This document shows, piece by piece, positions 13,301 to 24,444 of a stretch of 64,000 nt of DNA; position 1 is the first letter of the stretch; every line of letters starts with the position of its first letter. Under the pieces are notes generated by a model. The model saw only the letters and a list, made by a program, of their open reading frames with translations, made no database searches and had not been told where the DNA came from. The translations under genes were made by a program, and so were the position numbers. Location: contig NC_133289.1 of the NCBI RefSeq assembly GCF_005239225.2, positions 10,175,501 to 10,239,500 of the forward strand. The letters are read 5' to 3'. The stretch is from Populus alba (Eukaryota > Streptophyta > Magnoliopsida > Malpighiales > Salicaceae).

Positions 13301-15312
13301 TTGAATTATTATTTTTTAATGGCTAACCAAACACTCTAATATTCAAAGACTAAAACGTTATAAAACGAAGCTTTGGATCGATATCAATGGAGGAATCAAT
13401 TAATGTTGAAATCCCTGAAATATATACCCCCGACAGGGAGTCTAAAATCCGGTGGGTTTGAGTAAAAAATTAGAAAATCTAATTGGGTAAATAATTTGTA
13501 AGTTTCGATTCAATCCTCAAATCGAAACTGATTTTCTAGGCTAATTGAATAATATTGGGTGGGTTCGGGGTTTCTTCACTTCTTCTTCCTCTACAAAAGT
13601 TTAGGGAATTTGACAAAAAAAAAAAAAAGTGAATTAATTAACAATAACCAAATGCAATAGCTTGATCCCTGTCTCTGTCCTCCTCTCCTGCTTTTTTAGA
13701 GGTAATGAAATAGTAGTCAAATAATATTGCAAGGATGATTAGTGATGTGACCCGATAAGGCCCACGAAGTAATATAAATTAAAATAGAATTACTACAATT
13801 ATGTCCCAATTATACGTTGATTAAGGAGGAAATTAGGAATCAATATGAAGAGTAGTAAGAGTTATATAGAATATATATCCCGTGACAAGCAGCTGGAAGA
13901 GCCACCAAAACAAATTCAAAGAAAGTGAGAGCTGATCATCAGCTCGACTAATTTTTTTTTTTTTTTCTTTCCCTTTGAATATCCCGTGATAGTTATGGTA
14001 AGAGAATTAGGTTTTTTTTTTTTTTTTTTTTTCGTTTGAAAAACAACAAAGAAAGCATTTTACGGGGACCCTTTCTCATTATCTCGCAAAAAGAATGCAT
14101 GTATCCTCTAATGGTGTGGAAATTAGATCAGAAGGGAGTGCCCTTTTTACGTCTCGAATCTGCAGCACTCTCTGAGTTATCCTTAATAGTTTTGATAAAA
14201 GAAAAAAGAAGGGGAAGAAGGAGAAGAATAAAAAACAAGAAAGGGTCGCATGCTGTTTGAAATGATCGATCAAATAGAGCTCTGCTTCCATTAGTGTATT
14301 TGCAGACACAGCAGTACGGTTCCGTGCCTTCCTTTTGCTGTGCTATATGCCAACGAAAGTATTAACAGCACAGTCCATTCCAGTTTGAATTATATCAACA
14401 CCAGCAATAATTCTCGTACGTGGATGCTATAATTTTAATTTTATTTTTAAAAAAAGCGATGAAGCTCGAGAATATGAGATAATTGTCTAAGAATAAGAAA
14501 AACACGACATCAATTATTAACTAGAGATCTAATCAGTTTCGGACAAGTCTCCCGTAATCTCTGTAATCGTACCTCTCTTATCCCAAGCTTTCTGGGGCCT
14601 GTGGTTGGTTTTCTGTAGTTATCAACTAGAGATCTAATGCAGTATAGATCGATGTTCTGCTTCCAGTTAGGAATGTATCCATATATGAAGTCGTGAAAGT
14701 CTCCTTTTCCTCTTGTCACTTCACCTCTTTCACAATAAATTATGTTTGAATCCATTATATGTAAACTAGAAAAAATAAAAGAAAAGAAAAATACTATGGA
14801 TATGAAATTAGCATGTTATTCGACAGGATCACTTAAAGATATTATAATTTATTGAACACATTGAAATATTCCAAAAGCTGTGGTGGTGATGCAGCCAACC
14901 CTGTTGATGCATTGTTTTAGGGTTTCTGAGTTTTGAAGGCTTAGTTGAAGGAGTAGAACAATTCCGAATCGAGGATTAGGCCAGCGAAGCAATGAGACAA
15001 CAAATCTTAAAGTAGGAGTAAGTCTACCCATAGAGACAGATTGAGAAATATATAAAAATCAAGACCACCTCCTCCCTCTGGTGGCCATGATCGAGATCAT
15101 ATCTAATCGACCTTTTGTGCCTATCTCATTTGAGATTCCTTTTATGTTAAAAACGTGATCAACGTCATGACAAGCTGACACTTAAACTATAAATTACATC
15201 ACGTTCTTCCAATATCGTCTATCGGATTATTTTTTTGTTTGTTCTTTTTAAATATTCGAGAGGTGCTTGTCTGCATATACGCTTAGCCACCCTAGCTAAA
15301 GCCCACCCTTCC

Positions 15313-15316
<4 letters not shown>
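10311..15316. other. Long intergenic region, no gene recognised
   Basis: AT-rich DNA with islands of more balanced composition at about 11400-12110, 12790-13140 and 14030-15120. Short ORFs in these islands (for example 11587-11808, 11876-12067, 14036-14260, 14510-14755, 14849-15031) show no family motif and no matching splice sites. A 10-bp perfect inverted repeat lies at 13501-13510/13520-13529, and 'aactagagatctaat' is repeated at about 14518 and 14625. A (TA)n run lies near 11669-11688. The islands could be promoter DNA or gene relics, but nothing shows which. Confidence 0.4.

Positions 15317-15373
<57 letters not shown>
15317..15373. repeat. (TA)n microsatellite
   Basis: About 28 uninterrupted TA units. 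The tyrosine-isoleucine run in the ORF that crosses it is only a translation of the repeat. Confidence 0.97.
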
Positions 15374-15375
<2 letters not shown>

Positions 15376-15429
15376 ATGAGCTATATAATATATACATCAA
15401 TGATTATTTTTTTGTTTGATTTGGTACTT

Positions 15430-15760
15430 ATCTAAAAAATAATTAAATTAATTTTTTTAAAAAAATCAAAACTAAACCGAAACCGATTTAAACTAATTGG
15501 TTTCGGTTTGGTTATTTTAGAGCAAAAATCAAAACCTCAACCGATTGGCTCGGTTTTTTCTAGTTTGGTTTATTTTTTTGGTTTGACTCGATTATTGATT
15601 TCGGTTTAGTTTTTCAGTTTCGGGTTTATATAACCAAAATCAAATCGATCTGTTTTTTTTAAATATTTTAATAAGTTTTTTTCACAGTTCAGTTCTTCAA
15701 TTTTTTCTGGTTTTCTCGGTTTAATTGGTTTTTTCAGTTTTTTTTGCTCACCCTTACATT
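15430..15760. mobile_element. CGGTTT-rich interspersed element
   Basis: Dense direct and inverted copies of 'aaaccgaaaccga' and 'tttcggtttggtt' at 15470-15640 are followed by further ttcggttt variants. The element ends in 'tttttttgctcaccctta' near 15757. Plant non-autonomous elements with accgaaccg runs bordered by 'gggtgagca' look like this. Its exact family, termini and target-site duplication were not established. Confidence 0.45.
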
Positions 15761-17560
15761 TCAAATTTAAACCCATAAATAGATTGTGAGTTTTTTTTTT
15801 CCTAATTAACAAGTGCCCAAATTACTTGTTAAGGTTCATTAGTTACATTTTGGAATTGAAATATTTGAATCTTTTTAGTTTCGATTGAGATTTATGCATT
15901 AAACATATATTAGGATTGAATAAAAACACGAAAGGATATGTTAAATATATTATAGATATCATCCACACACCAATTTTTTCATATATTCATGAACTCTAAT
16001 TTGTTAATATTTTCAATTTAAGAATATTTGTCATGAATAATGCTGTATAAATTTAATAATAAGACTGGATATATATTGAAAGGGGTGATTATAATTATAC
16101 ATATTGTAGGGTAGAGATAATACATGGCGCGCGGATTGAAAATAACACTAGAAAAATCTCAAATTTGTTATTAAATTTATTGATGACAATTTAAGCTAGT
16201 TAAGAATTCTGATGTTATAAATGACTGAGGGAGTGTTTCATGATGTTAAGGTTGATATCACATAACGGGATTTTCAATTATTAATACTTTTGTTTCTAAT
16301 AAGAAAATAGGAATGTCATTAGATTCTAACAATTTAGTTGTCAGCGTCACAATGAATTTCAAGAACATACATTAAGAAATAATAAATATTGAGACGTACA
16401 TAAATAAATAAAAAAAGAAAAGAAAAGGAGGTTACATAGAGACCACTGGATATATGTTTTTTCAACATATCTGTGGTTTCTCCTTGATCCAACCACACAT
16501 TTATCGACATGTGGGAGATGTTTCATTGTTGTAATAAGGCTACGATAAGAGTTTGTTTTATTTGGAGGTGTGGTAGTTTTTTTTTAAAAATATAATATTT
16601 TTTAAATACAAATTATATTTTTAAAAGCCAAAAAGTAAATGTTTTTTACTTTAAAAAAAAAACAAGTTATTTTCCATCAAAATATATACTAATATATTTG
16701 CTCGAGGGAAAATTTTCTAGAATTCAAAAACGAGTCGCTACACTTTTCAAGTAAAAATGATAACTCTATCTATTTTTATTTAATTATATAAATTGAAGAT
16801 GATAATTTCATTACAATCATTGTATATTTAGGAATTTTTTTAAGAGTTTAGTAGTTATTATTTTTTCAAAATATTTTTAGCTTCGAAAATATATTAAAAT
16901 AATATTTTTTAAATTTTTTTTAAGAATTATTTTTTATATCAATATATTAAACATAAAAATATAAAAAAATATATTAATTTAAAATAAAATAATAAAAAAA
17001 AATTAATTATTTTATAAAACATAAAAACAAATAAATTCTTAATATCCATAAAATTTGGTTAAAAAATTATAATGATGAAGCAAAAGGACGGGAAAAAAAC
17101 GAAAGTTACATTAAATTCTATTAGTTATTTGGTCACCTACAGTGGTGACCGATAGATAAGCTTAGATATAAGATTAAATTAAAAAAAAAACAAAAACAAA
17201 ATCTTTAGAAGAAGATTCACCAAGAGATCTCAGATTCAATTCTTTCTTGGTAATATTTGGGTTACGATTTATCTATTTATAGAAATGTTCTTAGTTGTAA
17301 CTCAGTACGAATATTAAATTTACTCTCTTTTATTTTTTATTTCAAAAGATAGACTCGAATTTGAAATAGTAATGTGAATGCTCGTTGAGTTATAATTTAT
17401 AAGATGATATATCCTTCTTTTTTGACACATCATTGATTTTAAAATAAATAAACAATAACATATGCTCCTTGTTATATATATATTCAATTTTAGAAAAGAA
17501 CAAAGAAAAAAAAAACATTTCACACCCTTAATTTCAACCGGAAACCGGATAAAACAGGTT
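15761..17560. other. Intergenic and aquaporin upstream region
   Basis: AT-rich, no coding exon recognised. A stretch at about 16840-17040 ('aaaatatattaaaataatat', 'atatcaatatattaaac', 'tttaaaataaaataat') resembles the small AT-rich MITE family found repeatedly in the window. The last few hundred bases presumably hold the aquaporin promoter. Confidence 0.4.
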
Positions 17561-17580
17561 AACCAAGACCAGTCTCTCAG

Positions 17581-17588
17581 TATAAGTA
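17581..17588 (+). promoter_or_regulatory. Candidate TATA box of the TIP1 gene
   Basis: TATAAGTA lies 135 bp upstream of the chosen start codon. It would place transcription start near 17610 and give a 5' UTR of about 110 nt. A run of 17 A residues at 17663-17679 would lie in that UTR. A longer TATATATAT tract near 17474 is an alternative. Confidence 0.4.
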
Positions 17589-17722
17589 TGGCCACAGAGC
17601 TGGGAAGTGGAGATCAGTACTTGCACAGAGCACTCTCTAGCTAGCTACCACACGCAGTGTGAAAAAAAAAAAAAAAAAACAGAGCAATTTCCACCGTTTG
17701 ATCTTTGTTCAGACAACAAAAT

Positions 17723-18603
17723 ATGCCGATCAGAAACATCGCCGTAGGCCACTACCATGAGGCAACTCAGCCCGATGCCTTGAGGGCAGCCTTGGCTGAG
17801 TTCATCTCCACCCTTATTTTTGTCTTTGCCGGTGAAGGGTCCGGCATGGCCTTCGCCAAACTTACGGACGGTGCTGCCAACACACCCGCCGGACTTATCG
17901 CTGCAGCTATCGCCCATGCTTTCGCTCTTTTTGTTGCTGTGTCTGTCGGAGCCAACATCTCCGGTGGCCATGTCAACCCCGCTGTTACTTTCGGTGCTTT
18001 TATTGGTGGCAACATCACCCTCTTGCGTGGCATCCTTTACTGGATCGCTCAGCTCCTGGGCTCCACTGTCGCCTGCTTGCTTCTCAAGTTCACCACCGGT
18101 GGCCTGGTAAGTCTAGACAACTCTCTGTCCTTACCCTTTTTTTATTTGGTGAATCAGTTTTCAAGCTCGTTGTTACAGTTAAGATGAAGGTGTAACTAAA
18201 TTTTGGGTTTTGACATGGCACCACGCAGGAAACCTCTGCTTTCGCTCTGTCCTCCGGGGTTGGTGTCTGGAACGCTTTCGTTCTCGAGATCGTGATGACC
18301 TTCGGGCTTGTATACACAGTGTATGCCACAGCTGTTGATCCAAAGAAGGGTAACTTGGGGATCATAGCTCCGATTGCAATTGGTTTCATTGTTGGTGCTA
18401 ACATTTTAGCTGGAGGTGCATTCGATGGAGCCTCAATGAACCCGGCTGTGTCATTCGGCCCTGCTTTGGTGAGCTGGACCTGGACCAACCACTGGGTCTA
18501 CTGGGCAGGACCTTTGATTGGTGGTGGACTTGCCGGTCTCATTTATGAGTTCTTCTTCATCGGCTTCGGCAACCACGAGCAGTTGCCGACCGCTGACTAC
18601 TAA
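17723..18603 (+). CDS. TIP1: Tonoplast intrinsic protein, TIP1 group aquaporin
   Basis: Two exons, 17723-18106 and 18229-18603, with a GT-AG intron of 122 bp (18107-18228), give 252 aa, the usual TIP1 length. The protein starts MPIRNIAVG, a TIP1 hallmark. It has the MIP-family layout with NPA motifs at residues 85-87 and 199-201. By alignment to known TIPs the selectivity filter is H65, I187, A196 and V202, the TIP1 combination. C118 matches the mercury-sensitive cysteine of TIP1;1. Family knowledge: TIP1 proteins sit in the vacuolar membrane and pass water, and often urea and hydrogen peroxide. The frame is open upstream to an in-frame ATG at 17705 (MFRQQN extension); 17723 is preferred because it matches the conserved family start. 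The exon sequence is much more GC-rich than its surroundings. The exact paralogue number is not assignable here. Confidence 0.97.
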
Positions 18604-20480
18604 ACAAGTGGATGGCAATATGTGCATGGGATGGTTTTAATTTCAGTGCCGCGGCTTTTTCTTTTCTTCTTTGTATTTATTTCTTAATTACGAGGGTATT
18701 TAATTTTCCTGTCTTTCATCTGTGATCGTTTCATCTTTCCCATCATCATCAGACGACGGTGTGATTTGTGTATTCGATCCTCTCCAGTTGTAAGATTTTA
18801 TTTCCAGTCATCTTTCTTTCTCCCCTCTTCAATTTTCTCGGCCTTCCTTTTTTTAGATAAGAAAACTTTCGGTGACCGGTCATAAAGCCTGTAAGAAAAA
18901 AGGATCCACGTGGCTTAAAAGGTTTCTAATATAAATAACACGCGGCGTTTTGTATCTTTTGTGTACAAAATTAAATTAAATGGAAAAGGGCATCTGCTTT
19001 TTAATAAAAGAGGGGTTATTAATTAATCTTTTTGTGACTTGGAATGCTTTGTTTTTGTTAATATGGATAAGAAAGTAGTTAAATTCCTTGATTTTTTTTA
19101 ATTTATTTATTTATTATAAAGGCAGCTTACCTTAAATAGCAAACAAGCAATGATTAAGTCTTCGTATCATTCCCTTTTTTTCTTTCTAACGTGCACGCAT
19201 GCTAATTTTTTGCTTAGAGGGTGTTTGATTATGTTTGTTTTGATTTTAAAAGTAACTTTAGTTTGTAAATAAATTAAAATGATATTTATTAAAAAAATTT
19301 CCTTTAAATATATATTTAAAATTTTTAAAAACTCTGGAGAATCGCTTTCCAGAACGGACATTATAAAATTCCTAAAGTCCCCAATTCCATGTGCATTGCA
19401 AAAGTGCAAACTTGATCTAACAGCTGTTTCCAACTTCTACAATCAGAAGATATTAAAACAAGGATAACTTCTACAATAAAAAAGCTAGAACAATAATAAT
19501 TTTGAACTTTTCTTTTAAAAAAAAGTATAGTGAAATTTGAGTGATCTTTTAAAAATTCGAAAACATTGGACGAATTTCTTCAAATTTAAGTGAATATTGT
19601 AATTTTTCATCCAAAAGAGTCCCTTTTTCATCGAAAAGAGTCTTCAATATTTTCGGATCATTCCTTTTTAATATTAACTCTATTTTATATATATATATAT
19701 TTTTAAAAAGATTATAATATTTTAGAAGACTCATCGGAACAAGCAGTGCTGGAACCCCGTCCCGGCTCGCCTAATGATTCCTTTTCCTCTTGATATGGAC
19801 GGAAGCAGCAGAACACGTGAAGCTTTGGGACCGTTTTCAGACCACGCCTCGATTACTTTTTACTCCGGACCCAACACTCTGTTCTGTCGTTTAATTCCAC
19901 TCTTTTTTGCTATTTGTTGGGATTCATTATCCGGTGGGAGGCTGATCAGAGGGCAGCCAACCGCACTGCTTTCTCACAAATCATCCCATCACTTGATGAT
20001 TTCTGGTCATGTTCTCCGAATCCTTTCCTACCTACCGTCGTGATTATTTCTTCTTTTAGCACCGCTGCATGCTACTCGTAAGAGGGAAGCAATTAATGTG
20101 GCTCGAGTCCCTTGTCCACAGCTACACTACAGGAGCAGCATGTGCCGGTTTTACCCTCTTTTCTTGAACGGCAACAGTGCCGGTGGTTGGTCAGAAACAG
20201 CTTTTCACGGTCTCGTCAGCGATGATGCTCGTGCTTGAGTGATATTTCAAATTTGCAATCTCATCCTCGGAATTAATTACAGAATTTCCGGATGAGAGCA
20301 TCCAAGGAGGCTGTGGAGGGAAGGGAGGGGAAATAAGCTTGGCAGCATGTTCCTTGTCACTGTCACTGTCTTTGAAGCGGATCATCAAAGTGGATTCATA
20401 GGACCCACCAATTGATACACCATATGGCTGTTCCGAATGAATGCTCTTTTATTTACAAAGAGATGAGGATACTTTTTTCC
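18604..20480. other. Region downstream of TIP1, no gene recognised
   Basis: The first ~250 bases are probably the aquaporin 3' UTR. The segment 19200-19330 starts 'gagggtgtttgatta' and resembles a MITE end. The island 19740-20440 has a balanced base composition and ORFs on both strands (19774-20043 plus, 20191-20388 minus), but no motif, splice pattern or family could be recognised, so neither is called a gene. Confidence 0.4.
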
Positions 20481-20640
20481 GAGTTCTGTTGAAATTACTT
20501 TTTAAAATGTTTACTTTTTAAAGCGGTGAAGTGATTTTTTTTTGTCTAAAATTGTATTAAAATAATATATTTTTTTAATAAACATATAAAAATACAAAAA
20601 CATAATATATTTTTTTCAAAATCTTTATCCAACCACAATC
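20480..20640. mobile_element. Small AT-rich MITE family member
   Basis: Contains 'gtattaaaataatatattttttt', a short A/T spacer and 'aacatataaaaatacaaaa', the core order seen in about ten other places in the window. Boundaries are approximate and no target-site duplication was resolved. Confidence 0.4.
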
Positions 20641-20784
20641 CTTGACACTCTTCTTGATTCAGTGAATTTCACCCAAGGATCGGACGGGCAGTGACTTTCA
20701 TTGTCTCTCACATGGGGCGGTGATCTCTATGGAAATAAGGACAAAAAGCTTTGAAGGTGAACGCTTACTCAAACGTTCATCGTT

Positions 20785-20975
20785 AGCGTTTTTGGACGGG
20801 TTTGAAAAATACTTTTTTAAATTTATTCAATGTAAAAAAAAAATTAAAATAAAGATTGGTTAGTTTATTTTACAATGTGGTTGCATGTGGTTTTCAAAAT
20901 ATTTTTTATTTAAAAATATATTAAAAATATATTTTTATTTATTTTTTTAAAATTATTTTTTAACCAAATATAATT
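20785..20975. mobile_element. Small AT-rich MITE family member
   Basis: 'gcgtttttggacgggtttga' leads into an AT-rich body with 'ttcaaaatattttttattta' and 'ttaaaattattttttaacca'. It resembles the elements at 34891, 46630 and 50110. Boundaries are approximate. Confidence 0.4.
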
Positions 20976-20979
20976 TTTA

Positions 20980-21985
20980 GCTAATTAATCCAAGTTAGCT
21001 ATAATATAATATAATATATAATATATATATCCAGCATATTTCACAAAAAAAAATTATTAATTAACCGTATTTTTTTTTAAGCTACTATTTTTGCCTTTTT
21101 CTTTTGTAAAATTTTTATTCAAGTTAAGCTATTAATTAGTTAAGTAAATAATTTCTTAGGCTTTAGGTAAGTTTTCTTTATTTTTTTTTTATTTCCTTAT
21201 TGTTTAATTTTAGTTTTATTTCTTTACAATTAGTTATTGAAAAATGTTAGGATTTATGATAATTTAAGGGTTTGTTGAATTAATATGTGTATCAATAATA
21301 TTATATACATGTGTATACTAATTGAAATGAATTTTGATGAATTAATAATTATTTTTTTATGAATTTCATATTGAAAATAAATGGTAATGAACTTAGTAGT
21401 AATTAAAAATAATGTATACGACAACTCAAAAAATTAGAGACACGATAGATAAATAAAAAAATATTTAATATTTATATGTTTAACTCACTTGTAAAAAAGC
21501 AATAAATCAACAATAACAACATCAATTTTTCATGACAATCCTTTTTAAGTTATGATTTTTAGCTACTTTCTAACACATGTCAGCATAGAATTCTTGCCAA
21601 AAACTCCATTAGTCCTTGAAAGATTTAGAAAACACAAGTATTGAACCCATCCTAAACTAAAAATAGATGAATGATAATTTGATTGTATTTATTGATAAAA
21701 ACATCTTCTATGAATTTTTTATCATAAAACTTTTATGGTGTATTTATAATTTATAAAAAAAAAAGAACGGATAAAAAAATAGGGACTAACTGAATATCTG
21801 GGTATGAAGAAGCTTAAGAATATAGGAAAATTTAAAATTTAAAACATCAAATATAGCTAAATCTATTAAAACTTATTCTTCCTTGATGATTAGACTCATG
21901 GGAGGCCGGTCACTTTCTACAGACATGCAACGAGAGGATGATAATTATCTTGGACTTCGCTTACTTTCAAGTCCATAGGTCTTTG
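20980..21985. other. AT-rich intergenic region
   Basis: No ORF of interest and no recognisable repeat family. Long A/T runs throughout. Confidence 0.45.
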
Positions 21986-22330
21986 GTTTTGCAGACATAC
22001 CAGACCCATGCTATCTTGGCTTAGCACACTGCCATGCTCAAGCGCTTTGGACTTGGTTGATAGTCTAGTACAAGTATGTCGAGTCTAGCATGCGTGTCAT
22101 ACTCACACCACCTTTGACTTAATGAACTGCCAAGTCTAAGCATATTAGGTGTGGCATGTGTGTCAAACCTACGCCACCTTACTTGGCGCATTGCCAAATT
22201 CAAATGTATTAAGTTTGACATGTGTGCTAGATCCATGCTCATTTAGCCAAGTCTAAGCGTATTGTGTCTGGCTGGCGTACCGACTCACGCTACCTTAGAC
22301 TTAGTGTATTGCTAAGTTCAAATATCAAAT
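21985..22330. repeat. Degenerate minisatellite, unit about 65 bp
   Basis: The block 'actgccaagtctaagc' followed by 'tggcatgtgtgtcaaaccta' and 'cgccacctta' recurs with variation near 22029, 22125, 22190, 22243 and 22308, with typical spacing of about 50-96 bp. It is GC-richer than its surroundings. The minus-strand ORF at 22021-22242 reads straight through the repeats and is not a gene. Confidence 0.7.
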
Positions 22331-23249
22331 GTATTCAGACGTTTATAAAAATAAATAAATAAAATTGATTCATAACCTTCCCATCAGAATTTAAAACAAG
22401 GCATTTCTTTCAAAAAAAAAAAAAAGTTCATTTATTTTCATTTAATTTGCTATCACCCACTTTTACTACACCTTATTGAATGAACATTGTTCCTCCGTCG
22501 TTAGCCCACTATCCTCCTCCTTGCTTAACAGTGCCTCTCTTCTTCTTCTTTTTTCTCCCGATTCAGGCATGTGGCATTAATGACCAAACAAAGAATGCCT
22601 CTCAACTTTGGCTCTGAGCATCATTTAGCATTATCCATCCACTACGGAGTACGGACATCTCTTATTTTGGACATCTTTCTTAATTGTTTTTTTTTTTTTT
22701 TTTTCATTTGTTTTTAGTATATTTTTTATCAACTTCTATTATAAAACTTGTACGATATAGAAGAAGATAACAAAATTTATCCAAAAAAATATCTCAAGTA
22801 ATGTAGGCCATTGAAGCATTCAAGATTTTGCGTGATCAACATCAAGAAATCTGTAGATTTCTAACATCCTCTCTTATTTTTTTATGCAAACTTACCATAC
22901 CTGTACTTAGTTCTTATACATTATTTCTAGTAGATTGTTCAAGGGTAATGATTTATACTTGTACCGTTTAATTCTATCTAGGTTTAATTAACTATACGAT
23001 ATCTATTATTTGTGAGAAGAAAGTCATGCTATTTTGAAAATTTGTTTTTTTTTTAATAAAAAAAGTGAGCTTTTGAAATGAAAATTATTTTTTAATATTT
23101 GATAATACAATAAAAAATAATTTAAAAAATATTTTTTATTTTTTGAGTATATTAAGCTGAAAAATAATTTTTTTAAAAGCTTTTGAAGGAGAATGAAATT
23201 AAAAAAATATATTAAATTTCATAAATTATTTTAAATAAAATAAATAATA
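22331..23249. other. AT-rich intergenic region
   Basis: No gene recognised. The segment 23040-23240 has the composition and word order of the dispersed AT-rich MITE family. Confidence 0.4.
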
Positions 23250-23750
23250 ATAAATAATTTTCAATATTTTTAAAATAATGGATGAAAAATATTTTTCATT
23301 GAGGAATTTAATAATAAATAAACATAAAAATATTAAAAAATAACTTCTAAAAAATTATTTTTAATGTCATTCTAATTAACTCTAAGTCCTAAGTCATGAT
23401 AACAGACCCATTATTGTTGTTGAACTTGGACCCAAACTTAGCTTTTGACCAACCTTATAGTACCTGTATTTTTTAATTAAAATTATATTAAAATAAAATA
23501 ATAATAAAATAATTTTTAATATTTTTAAAATAATGGATGAAAAATTTTTCATTGAAGAATTTAATAGTAAATAAACATAAAAATATTAAAAAATAGCTTC
23601 TAAAAAATTATTTTTAATGTCATTGGAATTAACTCTTCAAGTCCTAAGTCTTGATGACAAGCCCGTTGTTGTTGTTAGAACTTGAGCTCCAACTCAACTT
23701 TTGACCAATCCTTTAGTGCCTTGTATTTTTTAATTGCAATTATATTAAAA
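23250..23750. repeat. Tandem duplication, unit 255 bp
   Basis: The block containing 'aaaataatggatgaaaaat', 'aacataaaaatattaaaaaa', 'tttttaatgtcatt' and 'cttttgaccaa' occurs twice, at about 23250-23495 and 23505-23750. 'taatggatga' starts at 23276 and again at 23531. Scattered substitutions show that the duplication is not very recent. Confidence 0.85.
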
Positions 23751-24420
23751 TAATTATTTTAATTTTTAATATAAATACATTAAAAAAATTTTAAAATATA
23801 TTAAAATAATCATTCAATTTTGATATAAATATATAAAAAACATCAAAAAATATATAAGAAATGTTAATTTGAAAAGCTTGTTATAACAGGAAAAAAACAT
23901 CTAAAATAATTCCAGTCCACAATAATACGACGCCGTTTACTGGCATGGCGTCATGAAAGTAAAAAAGTGATCTCGCTCTGAAGTAATAATTGTGCAGTTT
24001 AATTAGATATCGGGGTGGCCGACAGACGATGTCGTGTCGTGTCGTGTCGCTTGATCATAATCCGAAATGGGTTAGTCTATGGAGTAATGTGTAATTTTCT
24101 CTTGGAAACGTTGGCCTGATATTTTTTCTTTGGTAAATGCCTTTTACCTGCAGGTTTCCCTTCTTCATTCCTCGTGTGCAGGGGAGGGGCAGGGGTGGTG
24201 GTGTTCTTTTGAGTTTTGCGTTGCCTTCCCTTTTGGGCTAGGTCACCACTCCACCCCCATTGGAAAGAAAAGCTGATTCTTTTCTTGGTCTGTCTTTTCT
24301 GTCAGCTGGTTCAGGATTGTTGCTTTTATAATTATATTAATGTAACTGTTACTATGATGAATTAAAGTCAGTTCTTTGAGGGAAGTTGAGGGTTTTTTTT
24401 TTTGTTTTAAATAAAAATTT
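23751..24420. other. Upstream region of the RING gene
   Basis: Includes a short (GTGTC)n run near 24030-24047 and a GC-richer island at 24100-24300, which is a plausible promoter or 5' UTR. The segment ending in the splice acceptor at 24423 ('aaaaatttcag') looks like the tail of a 5' UTR intron. Its donor was not located. Confidence 0.4.
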
Positions 24421-24423
24421 CAG
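24421..24423 (+). other. Candidate 3' splice site of a 5' UTR intron
   Basis: A T-rich run followed by 'ataaaaatttcag' ends at 24423, only 21 bases before the start codon at 24445. This has the form of a plant polypyrimidine-AG acceptor. The matching 5' UTR exon is not identified. Confidence 0.45.
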
Positions 24424-24444
24424 GTAATTAAACTGGAGCTCAGG

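Noticed and set aside
13501..13529. 10-bp inverted repeat as a possible regulatory hairpin
   Set aside because: It is perfect but short; such repeats are expected by chance or from MITE decay, and no gene is adjacent.
15235..15435. ORF with a long Tyr-Ile run
   Set aside because: Direct translation of a TA microsatellite.
17645..18488. Minus-strand and alternative-frame ORFs over the aquaporin exons (up to 132 aa)
   Set aside because: They are antisense or out-of-frame shadows of the high-GC TIP1 exons, and their translations match no family.
19774..20388. Possible protein-coding exons in a base-balanced island
   Set aside because: Frames on both strands lack motifs, convincing splice sites and any known family; listed only as an unassigned region.
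22021..22242. Minus-strand ORF with repeated THA-type words
   Set aside because: Its internal repeats are those of the ~65-bp minisatellite.
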